A stretch of DNA of 64,000 bases from Anodontia alba (lineage: Eukaryota > Mollusca > Bivalvia > Lucinida > Lucinidae). Each line of letters starts with the position of its first letter. The first letter of the stretch is position 1. The position numbers and the translations under genes are program-made. Of this stretch, positions 42,914 through 55,311 are shown one piece after another. The stretch spans positions 125,368,924 through 125,432,923 of the forward strand of contig OZ024823.1 of NCBI GenBank assembly GCA_964016985.1, in the 5' to 3' direction. Below the pieces are notes generated by a model, which did not search any database, had not been told where the DNA came from, and worked only from the letters and a program-made list of their open reading frames with translations.

Positions 42914-43055
42914 CAGATCCTATTGCAGGTTTGCTGTGCGATTTCTCATATGTTTCTGTGGAGAAATAAGAAACTGTATTAATACATTTGGTTACTATGG
43001 CTTATCTAAAGCTATAGGTATACAATTTACATACTAAGTTAACCGAATGACTGTA
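42914..43055. other. Unassigned
   Basis: Nothing recognised. Confidence 0.3.
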
Positions 43056-43407
43056 TACAGTCGAACTTCAGTAGCTCGAATGCCGATGGCTCGTTTTCCA
43101 CGGCTTATTATACCTTGAGTCGGTAAAAAAAAATTCCGATAGCTCAAGAAAACAATTGATTAAGGAAATTTTCTTATTTTATCATGAAATGGTATGTTGT
43201 GTGTACGCATTAGAATCGACTCATCTGGGCAATTCTAGTGAGTACACAGAACATACCATTATTGTCTAGAAGATCGAAAAAAATCCCTTAATTATCGCAA
43301 TTTGCTTTCTAACCTTGCGCCATGACTAACCCTGTTTGGCTCGAACTACCCATATCTGGAACCTTACATGGTCCATAAGAGGTTAGAGTTATTGAGATTC
43401 GACTGTC
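43056..43407. mobile_element. pogo-like MITE with palindromic core
   Basis: Left TACAGTCGAACTTCAGTAGC, right inverse ACAGTCGAATCTCAATAAC. At its centre ATGGTATGTTGTGTGTACGC / ATTAGAATCG pairs with CAATTCTAGTGAGTACACAG / AACATACCAT. This is a core of the P1 type, in an element with different ends. A worn relative lies at 50570-50883. Confidence 0.75.
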
Positions 43408-43643
43408 AGCGCAGGACAAAATCTACAATAGGACCTGTATGAACAGGAAAGACTCAGATCTGCTTGTACATTCACCCAGTATGGCATGGGTTCTCATTTC
43501 CTCCTTTTTGGTTAGCCTGTGGTCAGTAGAAGGCACATGCGATCAACAAATATTCTTTTTAGACTGCGCGGATGCGCAGACTGACCTGAGGAAGTCGTCG
43601 CTGGTTGCACGTCTTGTTGTAGGTTTTGTCGTGCGCTGGTTCA
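43408..43643. mobile_element. Family T2, copy 5
   Basis: Left CAGCGCAGGACAAAATCTAC, right inverse TGAACCAGCGCACGACAAAA. Inner GACTGCGCGGATGCGCAGAC. It abuts the preceding pogo-like element. Confidence 0.75.
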
Positions 43644-43746
43644 TATTTTAAATTCCCCTGCATCAAACTTAGTTAGAAAATGTTTTTGATAAGCGATTTA
43701 TAAATTTATACATGGACCGTGCTAAATAAAATATGACTTCCTCACA

Positions 43747-44039
43747 CATTTCGAAAACTAGCCTATTCAAATATATAGAAAATTTCACCTCCAAACACTG
43801 AAACGTTTCATACAAAGAGCTCTGATATTTTTCATATTTCTGCTCAAAACATAGATTATGGGTACTCGTTAGAACGAGGCAGGCCTCGAGGACGCGGTTC
43901 TAACGAGTACACACAATTTATGTTTTTTGAGCAGAAATTAGAGAAAATAATGTATACCCCTGTAAACTCCAGTTTTACTATATAAAAGTGGGGTTTAAGG
44001 TGGTCAAAATTATATAGGTACATGTATGTTGTCGTGATG
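43747..44039 (+). mobile_element. P1 copy 10, altered centre
   Basis: Plus orientation. The centre reads ACGAGGCAGGCCTCGAGGAC, so one arm tip was rearranged; the outer arms are intact. Flanked by A on both sides. Confidence 0.93.
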
Positions 44040-47000
44040 AGACATAAAAAAATAAATAAATAAATAAATAATACTATTAAAAATAAAAAAAAAAAAAACA
44101 TTCGCGCAAATGGCCCAATCAGTCTGTGCTTATGCAAAAGATGTTCCGAATTTCGATTGTTCAAAGGCACCTGCTCATGTAATGGTAAATGTAACTGTTA
44201 GAGGTTCGTACACATGTGTTTTATTGCTTTGATGTGGCTAGAAAGAGGTTGTATGTTAAACCACTTGACTTTACTATATTAATACAATTATATAAATATT
44301 GCACCTATCCTCGCAACAGTCCTATGATGGGAACCCCACCTAGTGTCTGGGATGTTCTTTATGATGCGAACCTTAGCATGGGATATAATAATTAATTAAA
44401 ACACTGTCCGTAAACACTATTAAATAAATACTAACAGTTACCGGAAACATACATAATCTACCTATATGTTTCTGAGGCTAATTTCGCTCCTGGTTTTTTA
44501 GCTGTTCATTGATTAAATCGAAACGATACGGCGTTTCCTCAAATACCAGCAAGCAGCTGCTTTGATGAAGCAACATCGTGTCTATCTTCAACTATTGTAT
44601 AAAACGAACAGAAGTATTGGAATTCATTCGTAGAAAAGCATTGCTCCAAGCAGCATGTGTCTGCAGATTAAAACTAATAACGGATTCTGTGTGCAATTTA
44701 TGAAGACAATCATATCTGTTTTAGTTGCTTGGAATTATATTTCAGAATAGGACGTATATATATGTTTATTTATTTGGTATAGCGGATTAGGTAAGGATTT
44801 AACTTTTTTTCTAGAATATATGATTATTTTATTTATGTTTCAGTAAACAGGCATATATTTTATTGACATATTATTAGTTATGTCAATGTGTGTCTCGAAC
44901 ACATAGAACAGAACTAAATTAAAGTTTTACACTTTTTGTCACTCTTGGATTGCCTTAATTCTTCTGCGTATAGTCAAATGCACTTGATCAAATTTAGAAG
45001 AGAAATATGGTAGCGATGTTCAAGTATTTAAGAAAACTATGGTAATGCAATGTTTTAATGAATACGAATATAATTCGGGTCATGGAGAATACGTAAAAAA
45101 GAAGGAAAAAAAACAAAAAAAAAAAAAACAACAAAAAAAACAGTTTAGCTCTTACCCTAGTAGAGGCAAGTTCATCAGACGTTAAAACTTTGATATTCCC
45201 AGAATTCAGGTTTTGACGTTTCATGTGAATTGTTTCCACATACAATTTCTACAAAATGTCAATCTTAATTTCTAAGAAAAGTAGACAAACAGACTTTCAA
45301 AAGTTCTAAACTGCCATTAATACCCAGCATTCTAAGATTTTATTTGACATTTATTGATAATGTATGACTACGTATGATATTCGATTTATCCTTGAACGCT
45401 ACTTGCAATAGTTGCTAATAGATTTTTATTTTCTTATTTGGTATAACAACAAGCATTTATTTACTTTCATTATCAACAAGTGTTACAAGTCCGTTTTTGA
45501 GAAATGGGTTTACTCTAAAAGCCAAATCAAATTGCTCCTTTTGGGAGCAAATTCGTTCGTTTTAAAACAGACACCGTTTTCAGAAGGGGACAAACAATTT
45601 TGAGTTACTGTCCTTGAAATTGTTGATGTGCTTGTTCTTCTAAACAAAAAAAAAAAAAAAAATATATGACAGAATTTTTAAGGATATGAAATAAATAACC
45701 GCACTATATAATTCTGAAGGATGCGTTGTTTTTCGTGCATAGAGAACCAACATAAATGCAATCAATTGTTGCATTTGTACGTTTCAAAGACAATGTTCAA
45801 ATGACTGCGTTAGCATAATTATTATAACAAAATAATGCACTAGAGAGCAGGCAATCAACTGCCGGGTTGAACGCAGTGCTACGTGTAATTTAATACGAAT
45901 ACGTCTTTATACTTTTATTAGAGTTTTGCGCTTATTGTTCTGAATTGAAAGTATTTTACTATTTCAGACAACTAAAGAGATATTAAGTATGTCCACAGAT
46001 TATAGTTGTAAACGATAAAATAGTTATTTTAGAAATGTAAAGGATACTCGAATTAAAATAGTGATTGTGAAATGCAATAATTGTTTACACTGAAATAAAG
46101 AAAAATGGGACTTTTTAAAGACCAAGAAAATATGTGCACACATTGTATAGATTACAGAAATATAGTACCTCAATTAAGACCCTCATATATGAACAAATCC
46201 ACCTGGTGTCTCATTTAGACTATAATTTCATCCGAAATCGTTATATTGCGTATGAAGGATCGGCAAAATCTCTTAAACATAGTGTTGCTGTTGCAACTGA
46301 TGCCTCTAGTGACTGATGACCGGAAAGATTTTTGTAGTCGACTAATCGGAAAATTCTATTTTTAGAAACACATTTTTCTCACTTTTTATTTTTATAGGCA
46401 AGTTATAAAGAAATGAAATTCTAAGCTTACTATTTGGGTCATTCTAGATTTGTAGTCAATAAAGGTGAAGAAAATTGATAAAACAGCCTTAAATAAGACA
46501 CTTGTTTAACTTATATTTTTCTTTTTTATCCATGATAACATATGTTGTGGGTACTCATTAGAAATATTATCTGGATACCCCTCTTATCGATCTGGAGCTT
46601 TGAATTAGTATCTGGAAGAGGGCTAAATTAAGAAGTAATATATTTTCTACGTCGACAATTATTCGATGATCAGTCGGTTTTATAAAACCAATGATCAACT
46701 ATGAAATTCTGGCAGAGTCCCACCACTACCTAAACGGTAGCATATAAAAAGACAGACTATACACAAGTAGTTGTGATATAGAGGTATCTCTTTGATATTA
46801 ATGAGATAATCCTTAGTCTGGCAAAATCGAAAAAGATGCCTATAGGCTTAAATGACGTCATTAATAGACAATTATATTACGTTTTGATTGGAAGCTTATG
46901 GCTGGTAGGTTTGCTAAAACCTGATATATCTTAACTTATCCATAAATCACATTAATTATAATTAGTTAACAGCGTACGTTGAATAAATCACAGACAAGTC

Positions 47001-47347
47001 GCTGCTACATGTTGATCACAGTGTAATTAAATATTCGCTGTTCACGAGACAATTAATCACGTTGATTGTTTTTACGAGTGTTATGCAACAGTAGTGACCT
47101 AGCTTGTACCACGAAGAATATTCATAGTTGAAAATAAGTATAGAGCGGCCTCATAACGTACATCCCGTTTATCCCGGACTAAAATTGGTTTCGCCTGCTA
47201 GTATTTGGTTTGAATGTATTCCAACGTTTTTTTTCGAAAGCAAACAACGATGGCTCCTATTAAGGGGATATGGACACACAATCAAGAAAGGTACAAACAT
47301 AAAACTCCTGTCTAAATTGTCTTGTCATCTTCTGAAAAGAGTCTAGT
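44040..47347. other. Longest element-poor tract of the P1-rich part
   Basis: (AAAT)n at 44046-44070, A tracts at 44087-44098, 45107-45140 and 45644-45662, a CTACTCTAAAAG hairpin repeat at 45512-45590, and a relic of the 24182-24594 element at 46500-46606. An open frame at 46134-46316 has no domain. No P1, T2 or SINE copy in about 3.3 kb. Confidence 0.4.
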
Positions 47348-47560
47348 TTAACCCTTGTCTTGCTGAACCCGGATAGGCTGTCTTTGCAAACAGTGTGGAT
47401 CCTGATCAGTTGACTTCTGAAGAAGTCAACTCATCTGGATCTGCACTGTTTGCCATTAAGTATGTGAATTTGTATAAAAGAAGCTGATTAACGTAATATG
47501 ATTGGCTAAAAGTTGAAAGTGAGCGTGGCATCTTAATTTATTCAGCATGACAAGAGTTAA
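47348..47560. mobile_element. piggyBac-type MITE, TTAA ends, second family
   Basis: Left TTAACCCTTGTCTTGCTGAA, right TTCAGCATGACAAGAGTTAA, both bounded by TTAA. Inside, GCAAACAGTGTGGATCCTGA / TCAGTTGACTTC and its inverse GAAGTCAACTCATCTGGATC / TGCACTGTTTGCC form a long hairpin. The same layout recurs inverted at 52065-52279. Confidence 0.78.
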
Positions 47561-47976
47561 AAGGGAAAAATACTACCCTAGGAAGCTTGGCATCAATCTC
47601 TTGTTTTAAAGTAGATAGGGCTTTGTGTGTAGGCTGGTAAACAGGAAGCCACAAAAGTTATTTCCCTTTTACAAAATGGCAGACAATCTACCAAGAGTAT
47701 CTAGTCCCCTTATTCCACTTGTGCCTAGCGACCAGAACGCGGCGTCTGATTTGGGTCTACACTGCTTCAAGTAAGCACAAGAATATGGCTATGCACGCTG
47801 ATATTGCAGTTACCGTTCATGCCAATAAGACCTCTTTTATTCTAGATGCGCCGATTCAATTATCATTCAGGCTACCTTTCCAATCTTCATCAACAATGAA
47901 CTATGTATTGATTTATATTTGCAAGGCGGTTGCTCAGCGAGGTAGTTTGCCGATGCACTTCTTAGCACAGACAACA
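47561..47976. other. Unassigned with repeat scraps
   Basis: TACAAAATGGCAGACAATCT (47674) recurs diverged at 52048. GGCGTCTGATTTGGGTCTAC (47742) is a piece of the hairpin module. Confidence 0.4.
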
Positions 47977-48254
47977 CATCACGAAAACATGCCTATATAA
48001 TTTTGACCCCCTTAAACCCCACTTTTATATAGTAAAACTGGGGTTTACAGGGTATACATTATTTTTCATATTTCTGCTCAAAAACATAGATTGTGTGTAC
48101 TCGTTAGAACCGCCTCGCCGAGGCGGTTCTAGCGAATACCCACAATCTATTTTTGAGCAGAAATATGAAAAATATCAGAGTTTTTTATCTGAAAATATTC
48201 AGGTTTTTGGAGGTGAAAATTTCTATATATTAGAATAGGCGTGTTTTCGTAATG
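47977..48254 (-). mobile_element. P1 copy 11
   Basis: Inverted orientation, complete, flanked by A on both sides. Confidence 0.95.
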
Positions 48255-48351
48255 AGAGTCATTTGTGGCATGAATGTGTTTATTGTTTAAGAATTTTTAT
48301 AAGAGATACATTGTAAGAGATGTTTTAATTGTTAGAAACGATGGCATTCGA

Positions 48352-48698
48352 CTGATACCCAGGGTGAAGTTGGCCAGCTGTAAATGTGCTTTAAACCCCC
48401 GGTGGTTTTACTCTCCTGACCGTTCTTGGCCCTGGTATTAGTCTTACTCTTTGTTGCTTTGTGGTTTATTCTACGGGGCGATTTGTTTTATGTCTTACCT
48501 TGTGTCATTTTGTTCTTGTGTTTTTCAGTCCTTTTAGCATTGTGATTACCTCGCTTGAGGAAGAGAGAGCTAATTTAGTGCTTTTCGTACGTTTGTTCGA
48601 TTTGTGCTTGTTTGGATTTGTCAGTTTCCTCTTCCTCTTGGTGTCTGGTATGGACTGCTGTTTGTGATTGTGACACTCCCTGGACTTTTCTCTTACCA
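48352..48698 (+). repeat. R1 retroelement 3' region, truncated copy
   Basis: Matches 58079-58436 from GGGTGAAGTTGGCCAGCTGT to GACTTTTCTCTTACC without any reverse transcriptase, so it is a 5'-truncated insertion. The hydrophobic plus-strand frame seen in the other copies is frameshifted here, while the minus strand keeps a basic frame (48505-48699) ending KRTKSTK-rich. Confidence 0.8.
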
Positions 48699-49589
48699 TT
48701 CTTTTTGCAGTGGTTAAAGCCTTGAAATTAAAGGGGTTCCTCGCGTTTATCTTTTTACGCGCAACATTTAAATATCAAGTTATACTGTAAATATTATTTG
48801 TATTTTTTTTCCGAAGAAAACAATAAAACACTTGATTATTCATGAAATGTCAATTTGAAATTCTATTGTCTTGAAACATAACGAACATAGTTATCGTTTC
48901 AGGTACGATTTGCATGGAATATCAAATCATATTGTTTTGGAAAAAAACATATTTAAATCGTATCATCAACGTACCGAGCACGTGTTACTAAGGATTAAGT
49001 ATTTTCCATTACCCTTATGCTGTCCGAAGCATATTAAAGAAAGAACCATAACTTGATCAGTTGCTTGAGCCAAGGGGAGTGCTATAGTAGCACCGCTGAA
49101 TATTTTCTGCATGCACTGCCCATATGCGTAGCGCTCGTTACGCACATTAAGCATGAGGGTAAGAAAATATTTGCAATATTATTTTCCTTCTCTATCATAG
49201 GAGCTGCTCTTAAAAGAAAGAATTTGCTCCCTATCCCATTATTGATGCGATACTAGGTAGATTTGTTTCTAGATTTGCCGTTTGTGTGCGTATAAAATTC
49301 AGTTCTGGCTATGCCACTGCTGCCAAATACCACAGACTTTATAACCTCGATATATCGGACAAGGGGTCGTAAGGTAACATCAGGTTGGTAAGATAGTATG
49401 TTCTGAATTATATTTATAGTGTTGTGATTTATTTCATGACAGTGGCAAACTGATTAGTAACTAACGATTTCCTGAATGCCTTGATAATCTGTATTTTAAC
49501 AATCATTCAACAGCTTACTTTACATGAGTACGGAGTTCAAAACACGAGCGCCAAGAAAGACATAATACAAGGTTACAATTGCTGTAAGA
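48699..49589. other. Unassigned
   Basis: No element or exon signal recognised. Confidence 0.3.
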
Positions 49590-49693
49590 AAAAAAAAGGT
49601 AAGAGAAAAGTCCAGAGAGTGCCACAATCACAAACCGCAGCCCTTCCCAGACCCCAAGAAGAAGAGGAAACCGACAAATCAGAACAGAAATAG
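49590..49693 (-). repeat. R1 retroelement 3' end, short fragment
   Basis: GGTAAGAGAAAAGTCCAGAG, AGTGCCACAATCACAAACCG and AAGAAGAGGAAACCGACAAA are the inverse of the last 100 bp of the 58079-58436 region. Confidence 0.7.
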
Positions 49694-49737
49694 TTTGGTA
49701 GAATTTGATTATATAGTTTACACAGGTTCAAGGCGTC

Positions 49738-50015
49738 CATCACGAAAACATACCTATGTAATTTTGACCCCCTTAACCCCCACTTTTATGTAGTAAAACT
49801 GGGGTTTACAGGGGTATGCATTATTTTTCATATTTCTGCTCAAAAACATAGATTGTGGGTACTTGTTAGAACCGTCTCGCCGAGGCGGTTCTAACAAGTA
49901 TCCACAATCTATGTTTTGAGCAGAAATATGAAAAATATCAGAATTTTTTATCTGTAAACTTTCACTTTTTGGTGTAAAAATTTCAATATATTTGAATAGG
50001 TGTGTTTTCGTAATG
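49738..50015 (-). mobile_element. P1 copy 12
   Basis: Inverted orientation, complete; flanks C and T. Confidence 0.95.
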
Positions 50016-50198
50016 TCGACTGAGGGTTCAATTACATTAAATGACAACACAAACAAAGTTTTCTTTGCTTCCCCATGATGCATCTAATAAAAATCTATTA
50101 TGCATGTCAAACCCAGTTCGTCAAGGCCATAATAATATTGTAAGCACACTTTGAGTATTAGGTTACGCGCATTGAAAACACGTCCTATCTTAATGTGT

Positions 50199-50476
50199 CA
50201 TCACGAAAACACGCCTATATAATTTTGACCCCCTTAAAACCCTCTTTTATATAGAAAAACTGGGGTTTGCAGGGGTATAAGTTATTTTTCTTATTTCGGC
50301 TCAAAACATAGATTGTGGGCACTCGTTAGAACCGCCTTGCCGAGGCGGTTTTAACGAGTACCCACAATCTATGTTTTGAGCAGAAATAAGAAAAATATCA
50401 CAGTTTTTTATCTGAAAATTTTAAATTTTTGGAGGAGAAATTTTCTTTATATTTGAATAGGTGTGTTTTCGTAATG
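50199..50476 (-). mobile_element. P1 copy 13
   Basis: Inverted orientation, complete; flanks T and G. It lies 183 bp from copy 12 in the same orientation. Confidence 0.95.
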
Positions 50477-50510
50477 GTATGGATATTATTACGCAGTTTA
50501 GTGTTATCCA

Positions 50511-50511
<1 letters not shown>

Positions 50512-50560
<49 letters not shown>
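50512..50560. repeat. (GATA)n microsatellite, left block
   Basis: About 12 units of GATA. Confidence 0.97.
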
Positions 50561-50569
50561 TAAAACTTC

Positions 50570-50883
50570 AATTATTTGTACACCTATGACTCATTTACCA
50601 TGCCTGATTCGAACTCGTTTTTGAGTCCAAAAGAAATTCTTCCGATACAAAAAAAAAAGTTCTTATTTTGACATGAAATTATATGTCGTGTGCAATCATT
50701 AGAATTGCCTCATTGAGATACCCTAATTATTACACTTAACATACCAAAATATAACACTAAATTATCCCCATTCGCCTCCTGACCTGGCACTATAATTAAC
50801 CACCAGTGGCTCGAAATATTCATCTCTAGAATAATATCCATGGTCCAAAAGATGTTCGAGCCATTGCAGTTCGACTGTCGACA
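50570..50883. mobile_element. Worn pogo-like MITE between two (GATA)n blocks
   Basis: The right inverse ACAGTCGAACTGCAATGGCT and the central ATATGTCGTGTGCAATCATT / AGAATTGCCTCATTGAG resemble 43056-43407. The left end (AAAACTTCAATTATTTGTAC) is worn. Confidence 0.6.
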
Positions 50884-50914
50884 GACAGCTAGCTAACCAG
50901 AAAGTTAGGCAGTC

Positions 50915-50982
<68 letters not shown>
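50915..50982. repeat. (GATA)n microsatellite, right block
   Basis: About 17 units of GATA in the same register and strand as 50512-50560. Confidence 0.97.
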
Positions 50983-50983
50983 C

Positions 50984-51125
50984 GGATCCAAATCCTCTCC
51001 TCCCTCTATGGATACCTATTCACTGCTGGATGAACAAAGTTTTCGCAATCGATGGTCAGAGCTGGGCACGAACACACAATCTTCGTCACCGCAGTCAAAC
51101 GCACCAACCACTCAGCCATTGTGTC
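50984..51125 (-). mobile_element. tRNA-like SINE fragment (class II tRNA type)
   Basis: Read on the minus strand from 51125, ATGGCTGAGTGGTTGGTGCG resembles the A-box arm of a Ser/Leu-type tRNA, and TGTGTTCGTGCCCAGC a B box. A tail or target duplication was not identified. Confidence 0.4.
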
Positions 51126-51396
51126 TGGTATGTCATATGCTGTCACCGAATACCAAGATAAGCATGTGCTTTGTACGCAATCCGATCAAGGTCTTAATTG
51201 TCAACTTACATAATCATTGGCTACAAGACAATATATAGATGGACATAGCAGGCTTAGATCGGACAGCGGGCACACGCAAAATGTTCTGATATTTCGTTGT
51301 TCACATATGGTGTTAGGACACTTTCCTGCGTTGTTCATCAAACAGGGAGTCGTCATTCAACAACTACATGAAGTTGTTCATTTTACGTACCTTCCT
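51126..51396. other. Unassigned
   Basis: Nothing recognised. Confidence 0.3.
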
Positions 51397-51643
51397 GGGC
51401 CCAGTTAAACAAAACTTAACAAAGTTGTTAGCTAACGTGACGTTAAAATTACTATCTTCAAATATGGCAAATGCATTGATATGATTTGCTGAAAAAAAAA
51501 TGTGAATAGCTTTTGCATTGCAAAAGTTGCTCACATTTTTGCTGCAAAAATATCAAGGCATTTGAAAATACTTTAGCTACAACATTTAACGAGTTTGTCA
51601 TTAACGAGCTCGTTAAGCTAACGATGCTTTGAACAACTCGGCC
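51397..51643. mobile_element. Family G, copy 2
   Basis: Left GGGCCCAGTTAAACAAAACT, right inverse GGCCGAGTTGTTCAAAGCAT. Central hairpin ATGTGAATAGCTTTTGCATT / GCAAAAGTTGCTCACAT, and subterminal GCTAACG/CGTTAGC arms. Confidence 0.8.
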
Positions 51644-52064
51644 TAATCCTTTTAATTCTTTCACTGCCATAGGCGATAAAATAGGCTTTTGCAAACAGCA
51701 TAGATCCAGATGAGACGGCTCATATGAATCTACGTTGTTTGACATGCAGTCTTTCAACTTTACATATAAACTTCTTTCGAAGCGATAGTTTATTTAAAAA
51801 CAAAAAGCAGACGACAAATGTCGTCTGAAATTTGGATCCGAAATAGTTAATGTAAACTGATACACTTTCAGAGGAAACAAGTGTGTTAAACTTGTTTGTC
51901 GCCTAACTCAAAATAGGTCTACTCCAAATGGGAACGATATTTGCTCCTTTTGAACATATTGTTTTCTCTTAGAGTAGACCGTTTTTGAGAAAGAGAATGA
52001 TTTGCAGGGAACAAATAGGAAGTCAGAAAAAACACCCACCCCTTATACAAAATGGCGACAAATC
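51644..52064. other. Hairpin repeat scraps
   Basis: 51690-51740 is a worn hairpin-module piece. 51905-51990 holds GGTCTACTCCAAATGGGAAC with the inverse TCTTAGAGTAGACCG, the CTACTCTAAAAG hairpin repeat. Confidence 0.45.
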
Positions 52065-52279
52065 TACCGCGTGTATCCTGCTGAATAAATTAAGATGCCA
52101 CGTCTACTTCCAATTTTCAGCCAATCAGATTACTTGATCCAGGATGTTGATATAAATTCTCATTCTGAATGACAAACAGTGCAGATCCAGATCAGTTGGC
52201 TTCTTCAGAAGCCAACTGATCTGGATCTACACTGTTTGCAAAGGCAGGGTATATCCGGGTTCAGCAGGACAAGGGTTAA
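52065..52279. mobile_element. piggyBac-type MITE, inverted copy, left TTAA lost
   Basis: The right end TTCAGCAGGACAAGGGTTAA ends at TTAA (52276-52279). The left CCTGCTGAATAAATTAAGAT matches the inverse of the right part of 47348-47560, but its TTAA is mutated. The interior hairpin GATCCAGATCAGTTGGCTTC / GAAGCCAACTGATCTGGATC is nearly exact. Confidence 0.75.
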
Positions 52280-53018
52280 CATATGAATAGCGTTGCGTTG
52301 TATTAGTAAACCGGTATCTGGAAATTCATATTGTTTCTTCGCATGTGTTTACCCATTGGCAAACACGTATGTCTGTAATAAAACTTTAAGATCTGTTATT
52401 GGTGTCGGTACAATCTATATCCCATTAGTAAACTAAACTCGAAGAGTCTGCAGTCAAAACTTTTCCAAGCTTTGTGTGTAGTGTAAATGGATCTAACTGC
52501 TGAGTTAGCTGCCAGTTTTCAAAGGGCAAATTCAGCTAGTGTCAAACTGATGATACTGTGCTTCCTTATTTTTCTCAGAAAATAAGCTTTGGAACTGCAT
52601 CCAAATTAACGAGACAATGTGCATGGAATGTCAAAGCCTATTTTCTTGGAAAAAATGAAGAAACAAATATTTCAAAATGGCACCTGCTGCACTCTTTTTG
52701 AAGTGTGCTAAGCGGTAGTATGTGAAGCCTTTAGAAATTGAAGGCTGGTTTAAAGGAAAGTATTTTGCTCCTATTCTTTCCTTGAACTATAAGCCATTGA
52801 GAAGAGAGGAAAATAATTCACTGTCAGTGTTTTTTCTTTGATGGTGTATACTTCAGCCTTAATCGCTGCTCTTATTTGTCTTTGAATCGTATGCTATGCA
52901 GGAGAAACTTACTTTCCGTGGAACCAGGCCTCTCCTTCCAGTACTAAATGGATATGCCCCCGCCTTTTATTTTGTATTTTCGAAGTTTGCTATTCTGTAT
53001 TACCTAATGTTGGAGGGT

Positions 53019-53020
<2 letters not shown>
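52280..53020. other. Unassigned, old repeat piece
   Basis: 52570-52720 resembles the repeat at 2815-3000. Nothing else. Confidence 0.35.
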
Positions 53021-53079
<59 letters not shown>

Positions 53080-53080
53080 T
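53021..53080. repeat. (GT)n microsatellite
   Basis: About 28 GT units with one late interruption. Confidence 0.97.
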
Positions 53081-53419
53081 TTTCAGTAGAAAGCGGTGGT
53101 TTCCACAGACAAAGATTGCCGTAAAAATAATGTTATGGCGATTTATGTTCTAAAAATAATTGAAAAGGATTGCAGCTAAATCAAATTTGATTTCTAAGCA
53201 GTTTGGGAAGATAATTACATAATATAGAAAGATTTGTGTAGCATGAATATTTTACAAAAAACAGCGTGACTAGTATTAGTTTATTCCTTTATGTTTGGCA
53301 GCTTTTCTTCTTTCTTTAATTCCACGACAGTGAAGTGGGCTTACGCATCGGTATCCCACGTGGTCCTACTGGTAGTATCATTTTATTGTTAATGTAATCG
53401 AGAATTTAACTTTATTTTA

Positions 53420-53420
<1 letters not shown>
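53081..53420. other. Unassigned
   Basis: Nothing recognised. Confidence 0.3.

Positions 53421-53501
<81 letters not shown>
53421..53501. repeat. (AT)n microsatellite
   Basis: About 40 AT units. Confidence 0.97.
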
Positions 53502-53503
<2 letters not shown>

Positions 53504-55311
53504 TGCATATTTTGAAGTGTATCACACAGTTTGGCTACAACAGCTGAGTTGGACTATAAACGATACGTTAAAGAAAATATTTTAATAGTTTTATGGACAC
53601 TTCGTTTATTGACGCCTTGATTGGTTATTTTAGAGCACTTCAGTATGTTTGGTCAGAATCGATAACCTGAAAATACACAGAGGTATTACAATATATCTAA
53701 GACGTAATGAATATTAACGTTAAGGGAAATGGGAAGAAAACACATAATTTTCCATTACCACAGTCCATTAAGGCAAAGAAAATGTCATAAATTCGCATCT
53801 ATAAGGCACGTATATATATCATCAGATTGTTGCGCAAAACAAACTTTCCTTACTATTTTTATAGGTTTTCATGGCCATTCTCGATATATGAAGGGGAATG
53901 GAAACACTTGCAGGGACAGCAAGTCTGTTACACTTCCACAAGGAGCAAAAAGGTGTTGCTCCCTCTTGGGAGCAACATCCTTTTGCTCTTTGTGGGAGCA
54001 ACATCTTTCCTTTTATACTAGACCCATTTTCAAAAGTTCTTTGCTGTGTTATAGGCCCATTAGGAAGTTACAAAAATGTACGCCTTTGTAAAACATGACG
54101 ATAGACCTATCAAGTTTACCAGCACCCGTAACCTAGATAAATACTTACGGATGTGGGAGGATAAAAAATATATTCTTAATATATGCCTGTGTTCATGTTC
54201 TGGTTATTGCATTGATAAACCACAATGTAAGAAAATGTACTTTATGATACATGCGCCCAGCGACTCAGATCAGCCTGAGTATCTCATAGTCCAATCAGAG
54301 CCTTAGATGCCTGAAGAAGCCTTGGTCGATTTGCTATCTAGAGGACAATAGAAGAACAGGCTGATCGGTCCTCTCGTAGCAAACATCCGACAATATTTCT
54401 GCAGTACTTTATTTAGATTAAACTTCTCTCGTCTTCCTTTTGTGGTATAGTTTATTTGTTCATTGTAACAAACTTGAATTTAAAACCAACTGACGCACAA
54501 ACCAATTATGTTTCAGACAAAGAATATATTTGGGTATCATCAAGGAAAAATGGTCCTCCTGGGTGTTCAAATGCACTGGAAACAGAAAGCTAGATTTAAA
54601 ACTAATCTTGTAGTGAGAGCCAATTTTTATTACTGTAATTTTTAAATCGCATGGTCGCCGAAGCATTCAAATTGTTCATAAAAGGCTGCGTAAAACCGAA
54701 TATCTCATATTTAGCGTGTAGAATTTTACTATAATTATATTGCAAAAGAAAATTTCAGCAGTTTCCAAAGATACTTTGATTAAACAACATTGAAGGGTTA
54801 ATGGACATTTAGATTAATATGAAATCCATACCCTATGCACTGTTATGGAATGTGTTTATACTTTCTGAATGTAATGTTCACAATCTGACATAGACTCCAC
54901 AGATTTTCAGTGTAGCATATATTTGGAAAGTTTAGTAAGTACGTAGCCTAGCTACTAGGCCAATACATAAGTATGTTTGTCATTTTTGTTTTACTCATTA
55001 TTTTTTATTCATTTATATTCTACTTTTTGTGTCAATGTTTAGCTAGTCTATGGGTGAACTTTTCTTCTGTGTTTGTGTCTGAATTAGAAATCCAGACTAT
55101 ATTATCTGTATACTAGTCACAGAGCTCAATAAGCCCCCCAAACAATATGTATATTTCTAAACCTTGGGCAAGGCTAGTAAGTACGCTACACAAGAGGTAA
55201 AAATAGAACATTATCTGGTGACTTATGGCTTTTGGTTTCTATTTTCTATTTGACATAATACAGCTGGGAACCAGAAGTCACAGGTCTTCGAACGGTTTAT
55301 ATAGTTTGATC
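53502..55311. other. Unassigned, sparse repeats
   Basis: 53930-54005 has three nearby GGAGCAA / TTGCTCC words (GGAGCAAAAAGGTGTTGCTC, TTGGGAGCAACATCC, TGGGAGCAACATC), a small hairpin-forming repeat. 54255-54380 is a worn T2-like piece. Otherwise nothing. Confidence 0.35.
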
